From positions 1 to 5,588 of the forward strand of contig CAMOCI010000050.1 of NCBI GenBank assembly GCA_946610635.1: a stretch of 5,588 bases of DNA, in the 5' to 3' direction. The position numbers and the translations under genes were made by a program. The notes under the pieces were generated by a model. The model worked only from the letters and a program-made list of their open reading frames with translations. It was not told the origin of the DNA and searched no databases. The stretch comes from an uncultured Clostridia bacterium. Lineage in GTDB: Bacteria > Bacillota > Clostridia > Christensenellales > UBA1242. The stretch's first letter is position 1. The number at the start of each line of letters is the position of its first letter. This document shows positions 1 through 5,588 of this stretch, piece after piece.

Positions 1-1102
1 CCATAATGCAGTAATCAACTCCACAATCTTTAAATAATGCATTTAATCCATCACCAGCACAAACACTAACTAAACCATAAGGTTTAAGTTCAATTTGTTG
101 TTGCTTTGCTCTTTTGGCTTTTAATGCTCTATTTTGTTCAAGCATATTTTCTATTTTAAGTTTTGTTAGTTCCCCAAGTTCTAGTGCATATCCAAGTGCA
201 ACATTAGGTTGATTTGTATGAACATGAACTTTAACAAGGCTCAAATCTCCAACGCAAATAACACAATCGCCAATTTCCATAAGCTTTTCACGCAATTTAT
301 CAATGTCAGCTTCTGTGGTCTTCTTTTTCATTTGAATAACCATAAACTCTGTACAATATGCAAATTGAATATCACCTAGATTCTCTAAATTTATGATTGC
401 TTCGTTATTTTCAAAGCCATTACTATCTAAATTTGTGCCTTGTGCCTTGTCAAATTCTTCATAATTAATTTTTAAAGTTTCATCATTAACCAAGCACTTG
501 TAAAATCCAGTAAATACTATAACAAGACCTCTACCACCACTATCAACAACACCTGCTTTTTTAAGTACCGGCAAAAGCTCTGGAGTTTGACGCAAAGTTT
601 CTTCTCCTTGGTCAACAACTTGCTTTAACATATCATCAATATCAATCTTCTTTTTAGCAAGCTTTGTTGCACACTCAGCCATCATTCTAACAACTGTTAA
701 AATTGTACCTTCTTTTGGTTTTGTAACAGCTTTATAAGCAGTTTCCGCACCCTTGTTAAGTGCTGCAGCAAATTGTTTTGGTCCAATTTCTTGCAAAGGT
801 TTTTCACGCAAAGAATTACTCATTCCGCGCAAGATTTGTGAAAGTATTACACCACTATTTCCTCTTGCACCTTTTAAAGCACCTTTTGCAAAGGCTTCAC
901 TCAAAGCCTCTATACTACTATCTGCACAATCATTAATCTCTGCAGCTACACTTCTCATTGTTAAACTCATGTTTGTACCTGTATCGCCGTCTGGAACAGG
1001 AAAAACATTGAGAGAATCTACATAATTTTTATTTTCTTCTAGCAAAGATGCGCCTGCAAGCATCATCCTTCTAAGCATCATTCCATTTATACTCTTTTGC
1101 AT
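1..1102 (-). CDS. fakA: Fatty acid kinase catalytic subunit FakA (DAK2 domain, YloV), C-terminus cut by the window edge
   Basis: This is the ATP-dependent kinase that phosphorylates fatty acids held by a FakB carrier, giving acyl-phosphate for PlsX/PlsY phospholipid synthesis in the cytoplasm (family knowledge). About 367 codons are visible of a family length near 550, and the frame runs open off the left edge. Seen: the N-terminal kinase domain has NVFPVPDGDTGTNM at residues 32-45, with metal-binding D38 and D40, then GARGNSGVILSQ at 78-89 and EGTILTVVR further on. A VDSGGRGL motif closes the DAK2 part. The middle domain has AYCTEF around residue 250 and HVHTN at 293-297. The C-terminal domain has just begun (YGLVSVCAGDGL). 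An in-frame ATG at 1117 is also possible, but it has AAGG directly against it; the start at 1102 places D38/D40 at the family's usual numbering. It lies 45 bases after asp23, probably in one operon. No fakB is in the window. Confidence 0.95.
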   Translation of the reverse strand, partial: MQKSINGMMLRRMMLAGASLLEENKNYVDSLNVFPVPDGDTGTNMSLTMRSVAAEINDCADSSIEALSEAFAKGALKGARGNSGVILSQILRGMSNSLREKPLQEIGPKQFAAALNKGAETAYKAVTKPKEGTILTVVRMMAECATKLAKKKIDIDDMLKQVVDQGEETLRQTPELLPVLKKAGVVDSGGRGLVIVFTGFYKCLVNDETLKINYEEFDKAQGTNLDSNGFENNEAIINLENLGDIQFAYCTEFMVIQMKKKTTEADIDKLREKLMEIGDCVICVGDLSLVKVHVHTNQPNVALGYALELGELTKLKIENMLEQNRALKAKRAKQQQIELKPYGLVSVCAGDGLNALFKDCGVDYCIM

Positions 1103-1147
1103 ATTGCAAAATACCATCCTTATCTAATTATCTATCAATAAAAAAGT

Positions 1148-1498
1148 TTAAACTCTTACACCACAAACATTTACATTAACAGAATCTACAATCATTCCAG
1201 TAAAGCTTTCTACGCTGTACTTAACAGTTTTTTTCAAACTTTCTGCAACAGCACTAATGCTAACGCTGTACTTTAAAATAACGTACAAATCAATATAAAT
1301 TTTGTTGTCAACAGTTAAAACTTTTACACCTTTTTTTAATTGTTGTTTTTTAAAAAGTAAAGCAAAATTATCAGAGAGCCTTTTGGCAACTAAATCAACC
1401 ACGCCATAACATTCTAGCGCAGTGCTTCCAGCAACAGTTTCAATAGCTTCATCACTAATATAAATTTTACCGTAACTATTTACTGTTTTAACAGCCAT
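1148..1498 (-). CDS. Asp23/Gls24 family envelope stress-type protein (YloU)
   Basis: This 116-residue protein belongs to the Asp23/Gls24 family (DUF322), small cytoplasmic proteins linked to cell-envelope homeostasis in Firmicutes; the molecular activity is not well defined. The family pattern is clear: an N-terminal YGKIYISDEAIETVAG segment (residues 9-24), the ECYGVV motif near 29-34, an alternating beta region ending in YIDLYVILKYS, and the C-terminal VDSVNVNVCGVRV, which closely follows the B. subtilis YloU ending. Length is typical (YloU is about 120 residues). The start is set by a strong GGGAGGAG ribosome site just upstream (spacing about 4) and by the family's usual MAV-type N-terminus. 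It is the first gene of a probable asp23-fakA operon, with a good promoter at 1527-1555. A role near fatty acid or membrane metabolism is inferred only from its constant pairing with fakA. Confidence 0.95.
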   Translation of the reverse strand: MAVKTVNSYGKIYISDEAIETVAGSTALECYGVVDLVAKRLSDNFALLFKKQQLKKGVKVLTVDNKIYIDLYVILKYSVSISAVAESLKKTVKYSVESFTGMIVDSVNVNVCGVRV

Positions 1499-1519
1499 AA
1501 CTCCTCCCGTACATAATTG

Positions 1520-1543
1520 ACAATATATTTTACAATATATTTA
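1520..1543. repeat. Tandem 12-bp direct repeat over the asp23 promoter
   Basis: Two adjacent 12-mers, ACAATATATTTT (1520-1531) and ACAATATATTTA (1532-1543), differ at one base and cover the -10 element and predicted start of the asp23 promoter. The first nine bases, ACAATATAT, recur at 1750-1758 over the rpmB -10. In DNA this AT-rich the repeat could be chance; an operator role is only a possibility. Confidence 0.4.
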
Positions 1544-1555
1544 TTAAAAATGCAA
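1527..1555 (-). promoter_or_regulatory. Sigma-A-like promoter of the asp23-fakA operon
   Basis: On the minus strand, -35 TTGCAT (1555-1550) and -10 TAAAAT (1532-1527) are separated by exactly 17 bases. The predicted start near 1520 gives a leader of about 20 nt that carries the GGGAGGAG ribosome site. The -10 and start region sit inside a 12-bp tandem repeat described separately. Confidence 0.6.
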
Positions 1556-1725
1556 GAGTTTATAAGTAATTTATTATTTGTCAATTTTTTATGACATTTT
1601 TTGATGATTAATATTGATAATATATAGTTAAATTAAAAAAAGTAACAATCGTTTTGATTTGTTTATACATAAAAAAATCGATAGAAAAATAAAATTAGAA
1701 TTTTAAATAATTTTTGGCAATATAC
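1556..1725. other. AT-rich spacer between divergent promoters
   Basis: This is the middle of the 292-base gap between asp23 and rpmB. It is extremely AT-rich and has no ORF with a ribosome site. The only structure seen is a small inverted repeat, TGTCA (1579-1583) and TGACA (1592-1596) with an 8-base spacer. No riboswitch-like or tRNA-like fold was recognised. It most likely serves as promoter-upstream DNA. Confidence 0.5.
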
Positions 1726-1754
1726 TTGATTTTTATAAATTTATTTGCTACAAT
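1726..1754 (+). promoter_or_regulatory. Sigma-A promoter of rpmB with extended -10
   Basis: -35 TTGATT (1726-1731) and -10 TACAAT (1749-1754) have a 17-base spacer, and TGC at 1746-1748 forms an extended -10 (TGnTACAAT). The predicted start is near 1761, leaving a leader of about 30 nt with the ribosome site AGGAGGA at 1778-1784, six bases before the start codon. This is a strong promoter, as expected for a ribosomal protein gene. Confidence 0.75.
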
Positions 1755-1790
1755 ATATCAGTTTTAGGAATAAGCTTAGGAGGAACAGTC

Positions 1791-1973
1791 ATGTCAAGAG
1801 TATGCAGTATCTGTGGAAAAGGTAAAATGGGCGGACATCAAGTTAGCCACTCTAATATAAAGACAAATAAACAATGGAATGCAAATGTACAAAAAGTTAG
1901 CATTGAAGTTGACGGTGTAGAAAAAAGACAATATGTTTGCACTAAATGTTTAAAAACAGCTAAAAAAGCATAA
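1791..1973 (+). CDS. rpmB: 50S ribosomal protein L28 (zinc-binding form)
   Basis: L28 is a small structural protein of the large ribosomal subunit. The 60-residue product begins MSRVCSICGKG and has the family's N-terminal GHQVSHSNIKT segment (15-25) followed by W29. Two CxxC pairs, C5/C8 and C50/C53, form a zinc ribbon, so this is the zinc-binding (C+) version rather than the cysteine-free paralogue some bacteria express under zinc limitation. Length is normal for Firmicutes. The start is fixed by the AGGAGGA site six bases upstream. It is a single-gene transcription unit: own promoter at 1726-1754, own terminator 8 bases after the stop. It is divergent from asp23-fakA and convergent with spoVM, which is the arrangement I recall from B. 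subtilis. Confidence 0.98.
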   Translation: MSRVCSICGKGKMGGHQVSHSNIKTNKQWNANVQKVSIEVDGVEKRQYVCTKCLKTAKKA

Positions 1974-1980
1974 ATTTATC

Positions 1981-2001
1981 ACTCCCATTGGGAGTTTTTT
2001 T
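1981..2001 (+). terminator. Rho-independent terminator of rpmB
   Basis: ACTCCC (1981-1986) pairs with GGGAGT (1990-1995) around a 3-base loop and runs into a seven-T tract (1995-2001), starting 8 bases after the rpmB stop. On the minus strand the same hairpin is followed by GATAAATTT, a poor U-tract, so it would act weakly at best on transcripts arriving from spoVM. Confidence 0.9.
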
Positions 2002-2045
2002 ATGCTTATTTTAGCAATAAATTATAATAACACTAGTTAGATTAT

Positions 2046-2120
2046 TTAATATAGTTGTTTTTTAAAAATCAGTTTTAATAATGGTGATAAAAAGCGTGGT
2101 GCTTTAATGCAAAAAATCAT
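2046..2120 (-). CDS. spoVM: SpoVM-like sporulation micropeptide (24 residues)
   Basis: SpoVM is a tiny amphipathic helix that binds the convex forespore membrane and anchors SpoIVA, the base of the spore coat (family knowledge). This 24-codon ORF ends in TAA and has a near-ideal ribosome site, AAGGAG (2132-2127), six bases before its ATG. The peptide reads MIFCIKAPRFL from residue 1 and then a leucine/lysine-rich stretch with K16, K20 and K21. The I-K-x-P-[KR]-F-L core matches B. subtilis SpoVM (IKLPKFL, 26 residues), including the proline needed there for correct localisation (P9 there, P8 here). Position also fits: same strand as rpe, between rpe and the oppositely oriented rpmB, as in Bacillus. 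It is separated from rpe by a terminator, so it is probably transcribed alone. Odd point: a second proline, P13, where Bacillus has glycine. The assignment rests on motif, ribosome site and synteny together; the peptide is too short for statistics. Confidence 0.85.
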   Translation of the reverse strand: MIFCIKAPRFLSPLLKLIFKKQLY

Positions 2121-2137
2121 ATTACACTCCTTGCTCT

Positions 2138-2166
2138 ATATTATGAAAAAAGTCACAAAAATGTGA
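2138..2166 (-). promoter_or_regulatory. Candidate sigma-E-type sporulation promoter of spoVM
   Basis: On the minus strand, TCACATT (2166-2160) lies 14 bases before CATAATAT (2145-2138). The B. subtilis sigma-E consensus as I recall it is KMATATT, 14-15 bases, CATACAnT; this gives 6 of 7 matches at -35, and at -10 two of the seven specified bases differ. No sigma-A -35 fits this position. The -35 lies within the rpe terminator stem. A weakness is that the predicted start, near 2132, would put the ribosome site at the very 5' end of the mRNA. Confidence 0.35.
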
Positions 2167-2172
2167 CTTTTT
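2146..2172 (-). terminator. Rho-independent terminator of rpe (structurally bidirectional)
   Basis: AAAAAGTCACA (2147-2157) and TGTGACTTTTT (2162-2172) form a perfect 11-bp stem around a 4-base loop. Read on the minus strand it starts 37 bases after the rpe stop and ends in six T (complement of 2151-2146). The symmetric A and T flanks let it work on both strands, but only rpe clearly needs it. It separates rpe from spoVM. Confidence 0.85.
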
Positions 2173-2209
2173 ATAACACTAACTTTAAAAAAATAAAAAT
2201 GATATTTTT

Positions 2210-2851
2210 TTATTTTAAACTATCTATGGCTTCTTTTTTGTTTTGTGCATTAAAAATATAGCTTCCAATAACAACAATATCTGCACCGGCTTGCTTTACC
2301 AAACTTGCAGTTTTATCAGTAATTCCACCATCAACTTCAATTTTAAAATTATAGTTTAAGTTTGTTTTATATGTTTTTAAAAACTCAATTTTAGATAAAA
2401 CTGTGTTATCAAATTTTTGACCACTAGCACCAGTTTTTACACTCATAACAAGCACTACATCAAGCACAGAAATATATGGCAAAATACGTTTAATATCAGT
2501 TTTAGGCTCTACTGCCAAACCAACAAGTGTGTTGTGAGTTTTTACATATTCAATATACTCTTCAATATCTTTTTTTGTTTCAAATGCTTCTAATTGTGCA
2601 GTAACAATATTAACACCTGCTTTAATATATTTTTTTGCATATTTTAAAGGCGATTTTGTCATTAAATGACAATCTAGTGGAATGGTAGAAAAATCATTAA
2701 TCTGCTTGGCGTATTGTGGCAAAAAGCATGTGCTAGAATTATATTTTCCATCACAAACATCAAGGTGCAAAAAGTCAGCAAACTCTTGCACTTTTTTTGT
2801 ATATTCTAAATACTCTTTGCCTGCTGGCATTGTTGATATGGATATTTTCAT
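2210..2851 (-). CDS. rpe: Ribulose-phosphate 3-epimerase family protein, divergent substrate-binding loops
   Basis: Rpe interconverts ribulose-5-phosphate and xylulose-5-phosphate in the pentose phosphate pathway, as a metal-dependent TIM barrel. The 213-residue length is normal. All four metal/catalytic positions are present: H29 and D31 (HLDVCDG), H62 (DCHLM) and D174 (EVDGG). The phosphate-binding GGI (175-177) and IGS (195-197) are also kept. Several usually invariant segments differ: the N-terminal APSILSAD is replaced by SISTMPAG, the Met after the HxD pair is C33, the loop GHFVPN becomes GKYNSS, and the MTVNPGFGGQKF loop becomes MSVKTGASGQKF (136-147). The fold is confident; the exact sugar phosphate is less so, and a related epimerase such as an allulose-6-phosphate type cannot be excluded. 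Synteny with spoVM-rpmB-yloU-yloV favours true Rpe. Its ribosome site is weak (AAAGAGAG, six bases from ATG). It sits 32 bases after rarA with no clear promoter, so it is probably co-transcribed. Confidence 0.88.
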   Translation of the reverse strand: MKISISTMPAGKEYLEYTKKVQEFADFLHLDVCDGKYNSSTCFLPQYAKQINDFSTIPLDCHLMTKSPLKYAKKYIKAGVNIVTAQLEAFETKKDIEEYIEYVKTHNTLVGLAVEPKTDIKRILPYISVLDVVLVMSVKTGASGQKFDNTVLSKIEFLKTYKTNLNYNFKIEVDGGITDKTASLVKQAGADIVVIGSYIFNAQNKKEAIDSLK

Positions 2852-2883
2852 TTTCGACTCTCTTTATTAACAATGATATTTAC

Positions 2884-4179
2884 TCAATTTTTTCTTTCAG
2901 GTTTAAATACTTTTTTGCGTTTTATGCCCTTTTCTGCGCCATTATTTTTTGGTGTGTAATATACTTTACCTTGCAACTCCTTTGGCATGTATTGTTGATA
3001 AACATAACCACCATAGTTGTGTGGATATAAATAATCGCCAGTACCATCATCATTTGTTGATGGATGATTTTTTAAAGCATTTGGTATTGTCACTGTTTTT
3101 AACTCTTTTGCATCTTTTTGTGCTAAATCTCTTGCAATAATAACACTATTGCTCTTATCACTTTCACAAGCATAAATTATTGCATGAGTCATAGGAATTA
3201 AACCTTCTGGCACACCCATATTTTGATACGCTGTCATAGCAGTTACTGCCATAACAAGCGCGTTACTATTTGCCATGCCTATATCTTCGCTACAATGAGC
3301 AATTAAACGCCTAAAAATGATTAATGGGTCAATTCCACTTTCAATCATTCTAAAAGCATAAAATAGTGCACTATCAGCATCACTACCCCTAATGCTTTTA
3401 CAAAAAGCAGAAAGCATATCATAGTATTGATTTTCATCTAAACTCATTACTTTTTGTTCTAAACATTCGCTAATTAGTTCTTTATCAATAACAATTTTAC
3501 CATCTTCAAACCTACCTGTTGTACTAGCAAGTTCCAAAGTGTTTAATGCTTTACGCAGATCTCCACCAACAGCAAAAGATAAATAGTCAAGTGCATCTAG
3601 TTTAAGGTCTATTTTTATGTGAGATAAACCTTTTGGAGACTTTATTGCATTAAGTACTGCTAGTTTTATATCTTGTTTTGTAAGTGGTTTAAACTCAAAA
3701 ATGCGACATCTAGATACTATTGCACGAGTCATGCTAGTATAAGGATTTTCGGTAGTGCTGCCAATAAATATAATACTTCCATTTTCAATGGCTTCCAATA
3801 CACTATCACTTTGTGCTTTATTCCATCTATGGCATTCATCTAAAAGTAAATATGTTCTTTTGCCATATAGTTGCAAGTTTGTTTTTGCTTCTGCAATAAT
3901 CTCTTTTGCATCGGCAACTCCACTGTTTATTGCATTTAACTTTTTAAAAATTGCTCCACTACTACTTGCAATTATACTAGCAAGAGTTGTTTTGCCTGTG
4001 CCCGGTGGGCCATAAAAAATACAACTGCCAAGTGTGCCGTTTTTTATAGCTTTTTCTATTACCCCACCTTTTTTTACAACATGCTCTTGCCCCACAAATT
4101 CATCTAAACTTGTTGGCCTAACCCTATCAGCTAGTGGTGCAAACTTTTTTGTATCATTAAACAAAGTAAATTCATCCAT
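2884..4179 (-). CDS. rarA: Replication-associated recombination protein A (RarA/MgsA), AAA+ ATPase
   Basis: RarA is a cytoplasmic tetrameric AAA+ ATPase related to clamp loaders and RuvB; it acts at stalled replication forks and interacts with SSB. The 431-residue protein is full length. Seen in order: the family's PLADRVRPTSLDEFVGQEH start (15-33), Walker A GPPGTGKT (57-64), Walker B LLLDECHRWNKAQ (111-123), sensor 1 GSTTENP (140-146), an SRCR segment with the likely arginine finger (156-159), sensor 2 GGDLRKALNTLE (205-216), and the C-terminal oligomerisation region with SIRGSDADSA (262-271), SEDIG (297-301) and HNYGGY before a lysine/arginine-rich tail. Walker B reads DECHRW instead of the commoner DEIHRF, a mild change. 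No ribosome site precedes the ATG, and the promoter at 4186-4215 places the transcript start on the ATG itself, suggesting leaderless translation. rpe follows after 32 bases. Confidence 0.96.
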   Translation of the reverse strand: MDEFTLFNDTKKFAPLADRVRPTSLDEFVGQEHVVKKGGVIEKAIKNGTLGSCIFYGPPGTGKTTLASIIASSSGAIFKKLNAINSGVADAKEIIAEAKTNLQLYGKRTYLLLDECHRWNKAQSDSVLEAIENGSIIFIGSTTENPYTSMTRAIVSRCRIFEFKPLTKQDIKLAVLNAIKSPKGLSHIKIDLKLDALDYLSFAVGGDLRKALNTLELASTTGRFEDGKIVIDKELISECLEQKVMSLDENQYYDMLSAFCKSIRGSDADSALFYAFRMIESGIDPLIIFRRLIAHCSEDIGMANSNALVMAVTAMTAYQNMGVPEGLIPMTHAIIYACESDKSNSVIIARDLAQKDAKELKTVTIPNALKNHPSTNDDGTGDYLYPHNYGGYVYQQYMPKELQGKVYYTPKNNGAEKGIKRKKVFKPERKN

Positions 4180-4185
4180 AATTTT

Positions 4186-4215
4186 ATTATATCAAAAAAG
4201 AAAATAGAATTGCAA
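4186..4215 (-). promoter_or_regulatory. Promoter of rarA(-rpe), predicted to give a leaderless mRNA
   Basis: On the minus strand, -35 TTGCAA (4215-4210) is 18 bases from a perfect -10 TATAAT (4191-4186). Six bases then separate the -10 from the rarA ATG, so transcription would begin at or next to the A of the start codon. No AGGAGG-like site lies in the gap. The -35 begins where the tgt terminator's U-tract ends. Confidence 0.6.
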
Positions 4216-4249
4216 ACAAAAATCCTGCCAATATTTTGACAAGATTTTT
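4214..4249 (-). terminator. Rho-independent terminator of tgt
   Basis: On the minus strand, AAAAATCTTGTC (4249-4238) and GGCAGGATTTTT (4229-4218) form a 12-bp RNA stem with two G-U pairs and an 8-base loop, followed by GTTT. The two wobble positions become A-C mismatches on the plus strand, so the hairpin is oriented for minus-strand transcripts. It begins 24 bases after the tgt stop. Confidence 0.85.
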
Positions 4250-4273
4250 AAACAATATTACAAATTAGAATTT

Positions 4274-5487
<1,214 letters not shown>

Positions 5488-5548
5488 ATAAAATTTGAAA
5501 ATACAAAAAAACTTTTAAGATATTGAAATTAAAAAAAAGTTATGAAAT

Positions 5549-5588
5549 AAAAAATCCACCACCTTATGAAATGAAGCACATAAGGGTC
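5549..5588 (-). terminator. Probable terminator of an upstream gene, truncated by the right edge
   Basis: On the minus strand, CCTTATG (5585-5579) and CATAAGG (5568-5562) form a 7-bp inverted repeat with a 10-base loop, followed by TGGTGGATTTTTTATTT. The T-tract begins seven bases after the visible stem, so an outer stem using GGTGGATT may lie partly beyond the window. It would end a minus-strand gene to the right of this window; a repeat element is an alternative. The interval 5488-5548 is AT-rich and shows nothing else. Confidence 0.45.

Noticed and set aside
753..1025. 90-codon plus-strand ORF
   Set aside because: It lies antisense within fakA, whose motifs (PDGDTG, ARGNSG) are encoded on the minus strand here; no ribosome site or family resemblance.
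1103..1117. Upstream fakA start at 1117
   Set aside because: Its AAGG sits directly against the ATG with no spacing, and the extra five residues would shift D38/D40 away from their usual numbering; it cannot be fully excluded.
1517..1545. Perfect TTGACA on the plus strand at 1517-1522 as a second, distal promoter towards rpmB
   Set aside because: No acceptable -10 lies 16-18 bases downstream, and the site is inside the asp23 leader; rpmB already has a better promoter.
1591..1621. ATGACA with GATAAT as a plus-strand promoter
   Set aside because: The spacer would be 19 bases and both boxes are imperfect in very AT-rich DNA, where such matches are expected by chance.
1979..2003. The rpmB hairpin as a terminator for spoVM on the minus strand
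   Set aside because: On that strand the stem is followed by GATAAATTT rather than a T-tract, so it is not a convincing intrinsic terminator for spoVM.
2682..3140. Three overlapping plus-strand ORFs across rpe and the end of rarA
   Set aside because: They are antisense to strongly supported genes, overlap each other in different frames, and their hydrophobic or His-rich composition follows from reverse-reading AT-rich codons.
3755..4015. 86-codon plus-strand ORF
   Set aside because: It is antisense to the rarA Walker A and B region; its terminal PVPGGP is simply the complement of the GPPGTGK codons.

Overview
The window is a stretch of core chromosome from an AT-rich, low-GC Gram-positive bacterium (Firmicutes/Bacillota, most likely a Clostridia-like lineage). 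The evidence is the FakA and Asp23/Gls24 gene pair, a zinc-ribbon L28, Shine-Dalgarno sites of AGGAGG type, sigma-A-like promoters, U-tailed hairpin terminators and a tiny spoVM-like gene. The spoVM-like gene suggests an endospore former or a descendant of one. I see no mobile element, CRISPR array, rRNA, tRNA or phage gene.

Layout. Nearly everything is on the minus strand. Read in that direction from the right edge: (i) a truncated hairpin, probably the terminator of a gene beyond the edge; (ii) tgt (preQ1/queuine tRNA-ribosyltransferase) with its own promoter and a strong terminator; (iii) rarA (AAA+ replication-recombination factor) with a promoter that begins where the tgt terminator ends and seems to give a leaderless mRNA; (iv) a divergent ribulose-phosphate 3-epimerase (rpe) 32 bases after rarA, closed by an 11-bp-stem terminator; (v) a 24-codon gene matching SpoVM in sequence, strand and position; (vi) rpmB (L28) on the plus strand, convergent with spoVM and divergent from the next operon; (vii) asp23/yloU and fakA/yloV, the latter cut by the left edge.

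How it fits together. The order rpe - spoVM - rpmB (opposite strand) - yloU - yloV matches the Bacillus subtilis neighbourhood as I remember it. Here the usual partners rsgA/cpgA and thiN are absent, and rarA and tgt lie upstream instead. The genes do separate jobs: tRNA modification, fork rescue, pentose phosphate metabolism, spore coat anchoring, the ribosome, and fatty acid activation with an envelope-stress-type protein. The five complete larger genes and fakA are confident family assignments. The most useful addition is spoVM, which is too short for normal ORF calling. I do not see a novel multi-gene system; the points worth a second look are spoVM and its candidate sporulation promoter, the altered Rpe active site, and the compact tgt/rarA junction.
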